Assembly: GCA_021780905.1 (NCBI GenBank)
Contig: JAJXXW010000081.1
Location: 1-64,000, forward strand
Reading direction: 5' to 3'
DNA: 64,000 nt
Source: a bacterium
Lineage (GTDB): Bacteria > Verrucomicrobiota > Verrucomicrobiia > Limisphaerales > UBA11358
Shown here one piece after another: positions 52,331 to 60,767 of the stretch. A program made the translations under genes and the position numbers. A model generated the notes under the pieces. The model worked only from the letters and a program-made list of their open reading frames with translations, ran no database searches and was not told the DNA's origin. The first letter of the stretch is position 1. Every line of letters starts with the position of its first letter.

Positions 52331-52402
52331 TGCGGCGGTTGATTACCCGATGGAGTCGTTTGTTTTTAGTCTTACAAAAAATGAATCTGTCGCATCGGAT
52401 GA

Positions 52403-52749
52403 GGGTGGCTCCTGCCAGCCGCCGCCGGCGGTGTTGGGCCGGCGGCAGCCCGGGGTGACGGCGCGGACGCGCCGTGCTACGACCGCGACATCCGCCCGAT
52501 TCTATCCGACACCTGGTTCCGCTGCCACGGGCCGGAGGCGGCGTGAAGCCGGGCATCACTTACGGCAGCACGGATGAACTCGGCTACAGCTGCCTGGAGG
52601 ACGGCCGGGACATGGACGTTCACAATCTGCGCGCGACGATGCTGACGCTCTGCGGTATTGACCACACACGGCTGACGGTGCGCTATCAGGGCCGCGACTT
52701 CCGGCTGATGGATGTCCACGGGCGGATCATTGACGGGATCTGCGCCTGA
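52403..52749 (+). pseudogene. Collapsed remnant of a second PSCyt1-DUF1501 gene pair
   Basis: One frame shows a signal-peptide-like stretch and [20 protein letters not shown], the start of a PSCyt1 domain (in which the first heme cysteine is Trp-Phe-Arg-Cys, so the CxxCH is lost), and stops at 52546. The adjacent frame then begins [20 protein letters not shown] and continues [20 protein letters not shown] to [14 protein letters not shown], the last 65 residues of a DUF1501 protein. Everything between is missing, as after one large internal deletion with a frame shift. The 3' end overlaps the rsmH C-terminal codons on the other strand. Confidence 0.75.
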
Positions 52750-53819
52750 AGCGGAATTGGGCAATCTAAACCGCCCGCGCGCCGCGCCCAGCGCAGCTTC
52801 GCCGGCGCGGCGCGCGGATTCGCGCGCTGCTCCTCCGCGGAAGCGCGGGTGACTGTCTCGGAGATCTCTGCGTAAACGCCATTCTGCCGGCCGTCGGCAA
52901 AAGCCTTTTTTACCCGCCGGTCCTCGCCGGAATGAAACGTCAGGATCGCCGCGCGTCCGCCGGGCTTCAGGCACATCGGCAGATGCCGCAGAAAATTTTC
53001 CAGCGCGGAAAACTCGTCGTTCACCGCGATGCGCAGGGCCTGAAACACACGGCGGATGTTGAGGCGACATTCCTCCTGCGGCACCAGCGGCAGCGCGGCC
53101 CGGATGGCTTCGGCCAGCGCGTGCGTGGTCGCAAAACTTTTGCCCGCAAGCGCCGCACCCAGCTGGACCGCCTTGGGTTCGTCGGCATTTTGCATCAGCA
53201 GTTGCGCGAGCGCATCCGGCTGGATATTTTTCAACATCTCCGAAACCGGCCGGCCCCGTTGCGGGTTCATCCGCATGTCGAGCGGGCCGGAAAATTTCAC
53301 CGAAAAGCCGCGCGCCGGATCGTCAATTTGCATCGAGGAAACCCCGAGGTCGGCGAGAATCAAATCCGCGCCGGCGATTCCCTGCGCCGCCAGGATCTGC
53401 GGCAGCCCGGCGAAATTGCTGCGGTGCGCGGTGAAAACTTGCCCGTCAAAACCGAGCGCCCGCAACCGCTCCTCGGTTTTCGGCAGCTCCAGCGGGTCCT
53501 GGTCGAGGCCGAGCAGTTTTCCGCCGGGCAGGATTTTCGCGAGAATTTCCCGCGCGTGACCGCCGTAGCCGAGCGTGCAATCCACCGCGACGTCGCCGGG
53601 TTGAGGCGCCAGCGCCGCCAGCATTTCCGCAACCATGATCGGCCGATGCGTGCCGGCCGGTGTTTTGCCGGACGCGATGACCTTCGCCACCGTGTCCGCG
53701 TGCCGCGCGGGATCACGCTCCTTGTATTTCTCCTCGAAGCGGCGCGGGTGTTTCCCGCGATAGCGCGGGCGGCGCCGGTGCGGGCCAGTCGGCGCGGCGG
53801 GCAAATTTGCTTCGGACAT
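52686..53819 (-). CDS. rsmH: 16S rRNA (cytosine-1402-N4) methyltransferase
   Basis: This 377-residue SAM-dependent enzyme has [13 protein letters not shown], the SAM loop [14 protein letters not shown] (about 81), [16 protein letters not shown] (about 150), the GPLDMRMNP motif (about 177) and [16 protein letters not shown] near the end. It methylates C1402 in the decoding centre. A Lys/Arg-rich N-terminal extension of about 55 residues precedes the family start. The usual C terminus is at LRWARR; here about 25 further residues ([20 protein letters not shown]...) run antisense through the remnant pseudogene, so the native stop may have been lost. It is divergent from the flavoprotein gene, 26 bases away, and not in a dcw cluster. 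Confidence 0.92.
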   Translation of the reverse strand: MSEANLPAAPTGPHRRRPRYRGKHPRRFEEKYKERDPARHADTVAKVIASGKTPAGTHRPIMVAEMLAALAPQPGDVAVDCTLGYGGHAREILAKILPGGKLLGLDQDPLELPKTEERLRALGFDGQVFTAHRSNFAGLPQILAAQGIAGADLILADLGVSSMQIDDPARGFSVKFSGPLDMRMNPQRGRPVSEMLKNIQPDALAQLLMQNADEPKAVQLGAALAGKSFATTHALAEAIRAALPLVPQEECRLNIRRVFQALRIAVNDEFSALENFLRHLPMCLKPGGRAAILTFHSGEDRRVKKAFADGRQNGVYAEISETVTRASAEEQRANPRAAPAKLRWARRAGGLDCPIPLQAQIPSMIRPWTSISRKSRP

Positions 53820-53845
53820 GACGTGAATTTTGCGATGCTCCGCGC

Positions 53846-55063
53846 GTGAATTCGAGGCAAATCATCGTGGTCGGCGGCGGCGCGGCGGGATTTTTCGCCG
53901 CCATCGCGGCGGCGGAAGCCGGCGCGGACGTGACGATTTTGGAAAAATCTGCGCGCTTCCTCGACAAAGTTCGCATCTCCGGCGGCGGCCGCTGCAACGT
54001 GACGCACGCGTGTTTCGCGCCGCGCGAATTTGCGACTCGCTATCCGCGCGGCGAACGCGCGCTGCTTTCGCCGTTCTCGAAATTTTCCGCCCGCGACACC
54101 GTGGACTGGTTCGCGGCGCGCGGCGTGAAGTTGAAAACCGAGGCCGATGGCCGGATGTTTCCCGTCACCGATTCTTCCGAGACAATCGTGAGCTGCCTGT
54201 TAGCCGCCGCCGAAAAGGCCGGCGTGAAGATGCGGCTGAACTGCGCCGTGGAATCTGTCATTAAAAATGCGGATGGAAAATTCGAACTGGCGCTAACCGG
54301 CGACGAAAAAATTACCTGCAACCGGCTGCTGCTCGCAACTGGCGGCTGCCGCGCGGCGGCGGCGGGACGACTGGCGGTTTCGCTTGGCCACTCGCTGGTA
54401 TCGCCCGTGCCATCGCTGTTCACGTTTCAAATCGAGACGCCGTGGCTGCGCACGCTGGCGGGCGTTTCGGCAGACGCGGAGGTTTCCATCCCCGCCGCCA
54501 AACTGCGCGAGCGCGGACCGCTGCTCGTGACGCACTGGGGCTTGAGCGGCCCGGCGATTTTGAAAATGTCCGCGTGGGGCGCACGGACGCTGCACGATTT
54601 GAACTACCGCTTCGCCCTGTTCGCGAACTGGCTGCCGGATTCAATCGAAGAAGAAATCACCCGGCAATTTCAGGTGCGCCGCGCATCGGCGGGCGCAAAA
54701 CGGCTCGTGAACGCGCCGCTGTTGCCATTGCCGGCTCGCTTGTGGGAACAGCTTGTCTTCACCGCCGGCATTGCGCGCGACACCCGCTGGTCCGCGCTCA
54801 CGCGGGCGCAGTCGCAAGCGCTGGCGCGGCAAATCCTCCGTTCGGAGTTCTCCGTGACGGGCAGAAGCCTGAACAAGGATGAGTTCGTAACGTGCGGCGG
54901 CGTGAAGCTGGACGAGGTGAATTTTCAGACGATGGAGAGCAAAATCTGCCCCGGGCTGTTCTTCGCCGGCGAGCTGCTGGATATTGACGGCGTCACCGGC
55001 GGCTTCAATTTTCAAGCCGCGTGGACCACCGGTTTTGTCGCCGGCAACGCGCTGGTTCAATAG
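53846..55063 (+). CDS. BaiN/HI0933-like FAD-dependent oxidoreductase
   Basis: This 405-residue flavoprotein starts (GTG) with the dinucleotide-binding motif IIVVGGGAAGFFAAIAAAEA and has the family hallmark KVRISGGGRCNVTHA (about 45-60), LLATGG (about 168) and the C-terminal FAD loop PGLFFAGELLDIDGVTGGFNFQAAWTTG (about 372-399). The HI0933/BaiN family is annotated as NAD(P)/FAD-dependent oxidoreductases of unknown physiological substrate. The gene is divergent from rsmH and ends at a hairpin terminator facing the DoxX gene. Confidence 0.88.
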   Translation: MNSRQIIVVGGGAAGFFAAIAAAEAGADVTILEKSARFLDKVRISGGGRCNVTHACFAPREFATRYPRGERALLSPFSKFSARDTVDWFAARGVKLKTEADGRMFPVTDSSETIVSCLLAAAEKAGVKMRLNCAVESVIKNADGKFELALTGDEKITCNRLLLATGGCRAAAAGRLAVSLGHSLVSPVPSLFTFQIETPWLRTLAGVSADAEVSIPAAKLRERGPLLVTHWGLSGPAILKMSAWGARTLHDLNYRFALFANWLPDSIEEEITRQFQVRRASAGAKRLVNAPLLPLPARLWEQLVFTAGIARDTRWSALTRAQSQALARQILRSEFSVTGRSLNKDEFVTCGGVKLDEVNFQTMESKICPGLFFAGELLDIDGVTGGFNFQAAWTTGFVAGNALVQ

Positions 55064-55066
55064 TGG

Positions 55067-55092
55067 CGCCGCCGGATTTGGTTCCGGCGGCG
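55067..55092. terminator. Terminator-like hairpin between convergent genes
   Basis: A 10-bp perfect stem CGCCGCCGGA / TCCGGCGGCG with loop TTTGGT lies right after the flavoprotein stop, with a T run at 55101-55105. It probably serves the plus-strand gene; no A run precedes it for the minus strand. Confidence 0.5.
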
Positions 55093-55109
55093 GTGATGGA
55101 TTTTTCCGG

Positions 55110-55484
55110 TCAACCTTGCAGCAGCCCGGCGAAGTTGCCGCGTTTCTGCCAGAGCAAAAACAGCGCGAGCACGGCGACGGCAATCGCCAGCGGCAGGCCT
55201 TCGTGGTTCAGGAAGAGGTGGAAACACAGGATGTTCACGATGACCGGTCCAAGCAACAAAAGACCGAGCGCGGTGAAACGCCCGCTCAACACCAGCAACC
55301 CGCCCAGGACTTGCGTGACCGACACGACGTAAAAGTAATGGCTCAGGAAGAGCGACTTCATGAAATCACCCGCCAGGCCGGCCGGCGGCGGCGGCATCGG
55401 GATGAAATGCAGAAACGCGTTTGACCCGAACACGACGAAGACAAGTCCGAGCAATGTGCGGGCGATGATGGTGGCAGCTTTCAT
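55110..55484 (-). CDS. DoxX-like four-helix membrane protein
   Basis: This 124-residue protein has four hydrophobic helices (about 5-25, 45-65, 70-90 and 95-115) and the DoxX pattern ARTLLGLVFVVFGSNAFLHF ... VTQVLGGLLVLSG. DoxX-type proteins sit in the inner membrane and are often found beside oxidoreductases and stress genes; biochemical function is unclear. It is the last gene of the pirin-flavodoxin-DoxX unit, 26 bases after the flavodoxin-like gene. Confidence 0.85.
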   Translation of the reverse strand: MKAATIIARTLLGLVFVVFGSNAFLHFIPMPPPPAGLAGDFMKSLFLSHYFYVVSVTQVLGGLLVLSGRFTALGLLLLGPVIVNILCFHLFLNHEGLPLAIAVAVLALFLLWQKRGNFAGLLQG

Positions 55485-55510
55485 ATTGTAGATTTGTTTG
55501 GTTGCGCAAT

Positions 55511-56083
55511 TTACTTTTTCAATTTCAACGCGTATTCCGCGACGCGTTGGCCGAGGATTTCGCCGGTGAGCTTGTCGCCTTCGCTCGGCGCGATGTCCGG
55601 CGATTCCTGTCCGGCCTGCGCCATCACGCCGCTGTTGCTGCCGAGACGGTTGACGCCGTTCGGCTGCAACGGCATTTCCGGCTGGCCGATCCAGATCATG
55701 CCGTGCTGCATGGCGAGCGTGAAAAAATAATGCAGCGTGCTCAACTTGTCGCCGCTCGGACTCATCGAGACGGTGAAGCCCGCCGAAATTTTATCTTTCC
55801 AGGCGGCGGCAAACCATTTTCCCGCAGTCGCGTCGGCGAAGGCTTTGAACTGCGCCGCCGGGCCGCCCATGTAAGTGGCGCTGCCAAAAATAATCGCGTC
55901 GCTCGCGTCGAGCTGCGCGAACACGGCGTCGTTTTTGTAACGGCCATGAACGATGTCTTCGCCTTTGATGGCAATGAGATTCGTCTGCACGCCCGCGACG
56001 GACGCCGCGCCTTTGTGCACGGCCTCGGCGAGTTTGGTGGTGTGGCCGGTGCCGCTGAAGTAGATGACAGATACGGTGGGCAT
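55511..56083 (-). CDS. Flavodoxin/WrbA-like NAD(P)H:quinone oxidoreductase family protein
   Basis: This 190-residue protein starts MPTVSVIYFSGTGHTTKLAE, the FMN phosphate-binding loop, and has FGSATYMGGPAAQFKAF, the isoalloxazine-binding loop of the WrbA type, and KDKISAGFTVSMSPSGDKLST. Two-electron quinone reduction is the usual activity of WrbA relatives; whether this one is a true WrbA is not settled. The ATG at 56083 is obvious from the flavodoxin start. It lies between the pirin and DoxX genes with 26-base gaps on both sides, in one operon under a divergent LysR regulator. Confidence 0.85.
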   Translation of the reverse strand: MPTVSVIYFSGTGHTTKLAEAVHKGAASVAGVQTNLIAIKGEDIVHGRYKNDAVFAQLDASDAIIFGSATYMGGPAAQFKAFADATAGKWFAAAWKDKISAGFTVSMSPSGDKLSTLHYFFTLAMQHGMIWIGQPEMPLQPNGVNRLGSNSGVMAQAGQESPDIAPSEGDKLTGEILGQRVAEYALKLKK

Positions 56084-56109
56084 TTTATTTTTCCTTTCTT
56101 GGTTTGGTT

Positions 56110-56811
56110 TTAGTTTAGATCGAACAACAAGACTTGCGACGGTTTGGCTGCGGCCATCTCTAGCCCACATTCCTCGCTCACGCCAATGGCATCGCCGCCG
56201 GCTAGCTTCGTGCCGTTGACTGTCACTTCGCCTTCCGCGACGTGGAGCCACGCGTGCCGGTCTTTTGCCAGCGCGTGCGCAACGTTTTGGCCGGCCTCCA
56301 ATTTGCCGAGCAGCAAATCCGCGTCCTGATGGATTTCGAACGAGTCAGCGCGTCCGGTTTTGCTGGCGACGAGATGCAACTTGCCCGTCTCGGCCTTGGT
56401 GAAATTCCTCTCGGCATAACGCGGCTTGACGCCTTTCGTGTCCGGCTGAATCCAGATTTGCAACAGGCGCAGCGGCTCCGTTTTTGACGGATTAAATTCG
56501 CTGTGTTCCACGCCGGAACCGGCGGCCATGTATTGAAATTCGCCGGGCCGGATGACGCGGCCGTTGCCCAGCGAATCGCGATGCTGGAGCGCGCCGCTCA
56601 AGACGTAGCTGATGATCTCCATGTCGCGGTGCGGATGCGTGCCGAAGCCCAGGCCGGGCAAAATCAAATCGTCGTTGATCACGCGCAGGCTGCGGAAGCC
56701 CTGCCATTGCGGGTCATAATAATCCGCGAAGCTGAACGTGAAATAACTGTCCAGCCAGCCGTGGTTCACATGGCCCCGTTCCTGGCTCTTTCGAAGAATT
56801 GTCATGCACAC
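56110..56811 (-). CDS. Pirin family protein (YhhW-like)
   Basis: This 233-residue bicupin has the pirin metal site GLGFGTHPHRDMEIISYVLSG (His-x-His around residues 59-61), QHRDSLGNGRVIRPGEFQYM and GSGVEHSEFNPS with the third histidine and glutamate. YhhW-type pirins can act as quercetin dioxygenases; physiological roles vary. Start at 56811 (MCMTIL) or at 56805 (MTILRK) both work. It is the first gene of an operon with flavodoxin-like and DoxX genes, and the LysR regulator 78 bases away is divergent, the standard layout for a LysR-controlled redox-stress or quinone-response operon. Confidence 0.9.
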   Translation of the reverse strand: MCMTILRKSQERGHVNHGWLDSYFTFSFADYYDPQWQGFRSLRVINDDLILPGLGFGTHPHRDMEIISYVLSGALQHRDSLGNGRVIRPGEFQYMAAGSGVEHSEFNPSKTEPLRLLQIWIQPDTKGVKPRYAERNFTKAETGKLHLVASKTGRADSFEIHQDADLLLGKLEAGQNVAHALAKDRHAWLHVAEGEVTVNGTKLAGGDAIGVSEECGLEMAAAKPSQVLLFDLN

Positions 56812-56889
56812 ACCTTACGCGCAGTGTGCGGTTTCGGGAAATACCATGTTTCTTGACTGACGATAACTTTTAGGCATAGTGAAAATCGC

Positions 56890-57771
56890 ATGGAACTGCG
56901 CCATCTCCGTTACTTCACCGCCGTGGCCGGGGAGGAAAATGTCTCCCGCGCCGCGCTCAAGCTGCGCGTCTCGCAGCCGGGCGTCAGCCGCCAAATCCGC
57001 GACCTCGAGGACGAAATCGGTTTCCAGCTTTTTGAGCGCAGTGCCAAAGCCGTGCGGCTCACGCCGGCGGGAAAAGTTTTTCTGAACGAGGCGCGGGAGG
57101 TTTTATCGCACGCCGAGGCCGCCGTGAAAAAGGCGCGCGAAGTTGCGGTCGGTGCGGGCGGCGAAATCCACGTCGGCTACGCGCCGTCGCTCACAGTGCG
57201 GCTTCTGCCGCCGGCGCTGCGGCAGTTCCAGCAGGCGCTGCCGGCGGTGCGCGTGAAACTGCACGACCTCTCCACGGAAGAAATGCTGGCGCAACTGCGC
57301 AGCGGCAAATTATCGGTGGCGTTGCTGGTGCGACCGCCGCGGGCGGCGCTGCGCGGGCTGAAATTTCAGGAACTTGCGCGCTACCCGATGTGCGTGGCGG
57401 TTGCGCCGGTGCATCCGCTGGCGCGGGCGCAATCCCTTTCGCTCGCCAAAATTTCCCGCGAACCGCTCATCGGCTACAGCCGCGAGGATTATCCCGAATA
57501 CCACACGGATTTGGCGCGGATGTTCGCGCGCGAAAAACGCCGCCCGCGCATCGCCGAGGAACACGACGGCGTAACCAGCCTGATAGCGGCCGTGGAATCC
57601 GGCCGCGGCGTGGCGCTGGTTCCCGACTGCCTCGCATGCATGGTCGGGCCGCGTCTGAACATCATTCCGTTGGCGGGCGTCAACTGTGAGGTGGTGGTGG
57701 GCGCAGCGTGGTTGCCGGGAAAAATTACGGCGGCGACGGAAAAATTTATCACGCTGGCGGCCGCAGCTTGA
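56890..57771 (+). CDS. LysR-family transcriptional regulator
   Basis: This 293-residue protein has the LysR winged helix at residues 1-60 (MELRHLRYFTAVAGEENVSR, AALKLRVSQPGVSRQIRDLE) and a co-inducer domain (about 90-290) with GEIHVGYAPSLTVRLLPPAL. It should bind the 78-base divergent gap and control the pirin-flavodoxin-DoxX operon and itself. The inducer is unknown. A possible promoter TTGACT-16-CATAGT (56853-56880) lies directly in front of the start. Confidence 0.9.
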   Translation: MELRHLRYFTAVAGEENVSRAALKLRVSQPGVSRQIRDLEDEIGFQLFERSAKAVRLTPAGKVFLNEAREVLSHAEAAVKKAREVAVGAGGEIHVGYAPSLTVRLLPPALRQFQQALPAVRVKLHDLSTEEMLAQLRSGKLSVALLVRPPRAALRGLKFQELARYPMCVAVAPVHPLARAQSLSLAKISREPLIGYSREDYPEYHTDLARMFAREKRRPRIAEEHDGVTSLIAAVESGRGVALVPDCLACMVGPRLNIIPLAGVNCEVVVGAAWLPGKITAATEKFITLAAAA

Positions 57772-57816
57772 CCAAGCTTGCACTGTTCGGCGGGAGCCTG
57801 TATTTCACAAGAGTTC

Positions 57817-58197
57817 ATGGGCCGGACGTATCATTTCGAGTGTCCGTATTGCCAATACCGCGCCCGCGTCTCGGGCGGCGTGGATAGTGGCCTGCATTGC
57901 GAGGTGCAGACGATTGTCTGCCGCGACTGTCGCGAGCTGCTCGACGTTTTCACCAAATTGCGCCGCCGCGCGGGGGCGCGGGAGACGATCAAGTTCCCCG
58001 GCTTTTTCCGGCCGGAGATTCCGCCGGTGATGTTGCGGGATGGGGCGGCCGGCGCACGGCGGGTGTGGCACCATTTCGCCCTGGCGTGTCCGGTGGCGGC
58101 GAAACATTCGGTCGAAGCCTGGAACGATCCCGGCCGCTGCCCGCGCTGCGGCAATTTCATGGAAAAGGCCGGTTTGCCCTTCAGGCTCTGGGATTGA
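57817..58197 (+). CDS. Zinc-ribbon hypothetical protein
   Basis: This 126-residue protein starts MGRTYHFECPYCQYRARVSG and has three Cys pairs: CPYC (about 9-12), CRDC (about 34-37) and CPRC near the C terminus (GRCPRCGNFMEKAG), suggesting one or two zinc ribbons. It resembles small verrucomicrobial proteins of unknown role. It follows the LysR gene by 45 bases. The ATG at 57817 is preferred to one 39 bases upstream because the zinc-ribbon starts right after it. Confidence 0.65.
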   Translation: MGRTYHFECPYCQYRARVSGGVDSGLHCEVQTIVCRDCRELLDVFTKLRRRAGARETIKFPGFFRPEIPPVMLRDGAAGARRVWHHFALACPVAAKHSVEAWNDPGRCPRCGNFMEKAGLPFRLWD

Positions 58198-58453
58198 TGT
58201 CTGCGGTGAGGTTGAACAGTTGTGGCTTGATGGCGGCGGCTCCCCATCGGCATCAGTTCGATTCGGTTTCTTCGCTGCCTGGCCAAGGCCCCGCTACAGA
58301 TTCAGCCAGACGAGCAATCCGCCGGCATTGACAGACCAAGCCGGGTCGCTTTCGGAGTTCAAGATGCCCATTTGGGAGGGGCAAAAACCGGGGCAAATCT
58401 GGGGCTGGAGCGGGTGTTAAATTTGTTTTTCCATTCGCCGGTTATCCTTCATC

Positions 58454-59140
58454 ATGGCCCGGATGTCTTCGGCCAATCCGCAATTGCTCCGCTCGCTCGG
58501 CAAACTGGCGCGCGGGCTGTCCGCGCTGTTCTGGGGCCTGCCCGCCGCGCTGCTCATCGGCGTGGAGACCGCGCAGACGGACTGGCTCAAACCGCTGGGG
58601 TTTCTGCCTGGGCTGGCGGTCAACGCGCTGCTCCTCTATGGCCTGTGGCAGATGGCGGCGTTTCAAAGGCAGGAACGCCCGTGGCGGCAGGCGCTGGACC
58701 GCGCGCAACTGCTCGCGCTCGTCCTGCTCGGCCTGTGCCCGTTTGTCTACTGGCACAACAAACTGCCGGAGCAGGATTTCTTTGCCGATGCCGTCTGGGT
58801 GCTGGAACTGGCCGCCGTGTTGTTCCTGTTCAACCTGAACCTCGTCCTACGGCGGCTCGGCGCGATGCTGCCGGATGAAACGCTCCGCAGCGAGACGCGC
58901 CAGTTCACCGCCTTCAACCGCTGGCTGCTCGTGCTGCTCCTCTTGCTGGTCATCGCCATCACCGTGTTCGCCCAACTGCCGCAGCCGTCGCCGGCCGTCG
59001 GCCGGGTGTTGATCTGGATCAACCGCGCGAGCAGCCTGCTGCTGGTTTTTTTCATCCTCCTGCCGCTGGCGATGACGATGGCGCTGATCTGGAAAACCAA
59101 GGAAGTCATCCTCGACGCCGTGTTTGGGGCGCGCGGCTGA
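58454..59140 (+). CDS. Multi-pass membrane protein of unknown function
   Basis: This 228-residue protein has about five hydrophobic helices (about 22-38, 48-66, 84-103, 112-131, 153-172 and 188-215, the last possibly two). Helical loops are short and basic on the predicted cytoplasmic side. No catalytic or transport motif was recognised. It converges with the DUF2721 gene, 17 bases away. Confidence 0.7.
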   Translation: MARMSSANPQLLRSLGKLARGLSALFWGLPAALLIGVETAQTDWLKPLGFLPGLAVNALLLYGLWQMAAFQRQERPWRQALDRAQLLALVLLGLCPFVYWHNKLPEQDFFADAVWVLELAAVLFLFNLNLVLRRLGAMLPDETLRSETRQFTAFNRWLLVLLLLLVIAITVFAQLPQPSPAVGRVLIWINRASSLLLVFFILLPLAMTMALIWKTKEVILDAVFGARG

Positions 59141-59157
59141 TTCTTTTCGCCGAGAAA

Positions 59158-59613
59158 TTATTTTGCCGGCGGCCGCGGTTCCAGTTCCAGTTTCAGCGCG
59201 TGCAGGGAAAGATTGATGTCGCCCATGAAGGCGATGAGCGAGGCGCAGAGCGACAGCAGGCAGCCGACAAAGATCACGCCCAGCGGCCAGCCCTGACGCC
59301 ATTGCAGCCAGGCCGAGACGAACACCGTCACCACCAGCACCGCCGCCAGCAGCGCGCTGGCCACGGAAAACAGAATCGCCAGCCGGATGATCCGGGCGCG
59401 GCGATAGATGATGTCAATCTGCGCCTGCGTGCGCGCCTGTTCGCGGCCGGTCTGCGCGGCGAGTTCGTGCGTCATGGCGCGGGCGCGGTCGATGCAGCGG
59501 CCCAGCCGGTTGGTCATGGTGAGCAGCAGCAGGCCGACGCCGGAGATGAGGATGACCGGGCCGATGGCGTCGCGCAGTTGCGGGATGATTTGTTCGAGTG
59601 AGGTGGGCGGCAT
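59158..59613 (-). CDS. DUF2721 family membrane protein
   Basis: This 151-residue protein has three hydrophobic helices (about 15-33, 75-100 and 110-132) and the DUF2721 pattern: AIGPVILISGVGLLLLTMTN, RLGRCIDRARAM and a C-terminal SLHALKLELE after FMGDINLS. The family is widespread, of unknown function. It is convergent with the preceding membrane protein gene and precedes the low-GC restriction-modification island. Confidence 0.85.
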   Translation of the reverse strand: MPPTSLEQIIPQLRDAIGPVILISGVGLLLLTMTNRLGRCIDRARAMTHELAAQTGREQARTQAQIDIIYRRARIIRLAILFSVASALLAAVLVVTVFVSAWLQWRQGWPLGVIFVGCLLSLCASLIAFMGDINLSLHALKLELEPRPPAK

Positions 59614-59804
59614 AATTTTTAATGGCAGTCGGTCAGTTGGGCTTTTCCAACAAGGCCATCTGCAAACTCCGGCGGTGGCCGCCGTTCTACTAAAATGATA
59701 TTATTCCAGAAATAATTGCAACCAATAACCAATTCCGACCGCAAAGTTACTACGAAAGTCATTCTCGACCCCGTTTGATTTTCTTGTTAGAAATTCAGGG
59801 CTTA

Positions 59805-60767
59805 ATGATTACTGAACCATATTTCGTCACGGATTACGGCAAAGCGTTTCTCGGTGACTCGTTGGAATTGATGACAGAATTGCCGGACGAATCAATAAAT
59901 TTGGTTGTTACTTCTCCGCCGTTTGCTTTGACGCGAAAAAAGGCTTACGGCAACAAAGAGGATCACGAATACGTTGAGTGGTTCATGCCCTTCGCAAAAG
60001 AAATTAGGCGGATTCTAAAAGAAGATGGCAGCTTTGTTATTGATTTGGGTGGAGCGTATCGCAAGGGATCGCCAACGCGTTCACTTTACCAATATGAATT
60101 GTTGATCAAACTTTGTAATGAAGGCGGGTTCCATCTGGCTCAAGAATTATTTCACTACAACCCGACAAGGTTGCCAACGCCAGCCGAATGGGTAACAGTG
60201 CGAAGGGTGCGCTTAAAAGACTCGGTGAATGTTGTTTGGTGGTTGAGTAAGTCACTACACCCAAAAAGCGACAACCGAAAAGTTTTATTGGCTTACAGTG
60301 AGGCGATGGAAGATTTGCTGAAGAGGCAGGCATACAACTCTGGAAAGCGACCCTCCGAACATGATATAAACGCGACTTCATTTCTAACTAACAATGGTGG
60401 TGCCATTGCGCCCAATGTTCTCGCACTCGCCAATTCAGAGAGCAATAGTGGTTATATTCGTCGGTGCAAAGAAAACGGCTTGCAACTTCATCCTGCAAGA
60501 TTTCCTGCGGCATTTGCTCAATTTTTTATTAGTTTTCTCACAGATGAAGGCGATGTCGTGCTTGACCCGTTTGGCGGTTCTGGTTCAACTGGTGAGGCGG
60601 CTGAACGATCCGCGCGAAACTGGATGACGATGGAAATTAACGAGGAATACATTCGTGGTTCACAAATGAGATTTCAAGATGACGCACAACCCTACCTATT
60701 AAAAGAGGCTCCTGTTCCTTATGGCAAAAATCTTAAGAAAACAAAAGTTGCTCGATCTCGTCGTTAA
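59805..60767 (+). CDS. DNA methyltransferase, probably N4-cytosine type (restriction-modification)
   Basis: This 320-residue enzyme starts MITEPYFVTDYGKAFLGDSL and has the catalytic motif TSPPF (about 36-40) before the SAM motif VVLDPFGGSGST (about 251-262), the beta-class order. An SPP[FY] motif favours N4-methylcytosine over N6-methyladenine. Its 3' end overlaps the next gene by 47 bases. The locus is clearly more AT-rich than the flanking genes, so it was probably acquired. ATG 59805 is chosen because the first conserved-looking residues follow it. Confidence 0.88.
   Translation: MITEPYFVTDYGKAFLGDSLELMTELPDESINLVVTSPPFALTRKKAYGNKEDHEYVEWFMPFAKEIRRILKEDGSFVIDLGGAYRKGSPTRSLYQYELLIKLCNEGGFHLAQELFHYNPTRLPTPAEWVTVRRVRLKDSVNVVWWLSKSLHPKSDNRKVLLAYSEAMEDLLKRQAYNSGKRPSEHDINATSFLTNNGGAIAPNVLALANSESNSGYIRRCKENGLQLHPARFPAAFAQFFISFLTDEGDVVLDPFGGSGSTGEAAERSARNWMTMEINEEYIRGSQMRFQDDAQPYLLKEAPVPYGKNLKKTKVARSRR

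Noticed and set aside
52474..52749. Separate 91-residue gene for a small exported protein.
   Set aside because: The translated end is the C terminus of a DUF1501 protein and the beginning is out of frame with a PSCyt1 start, so it is a pseudogene remnant.
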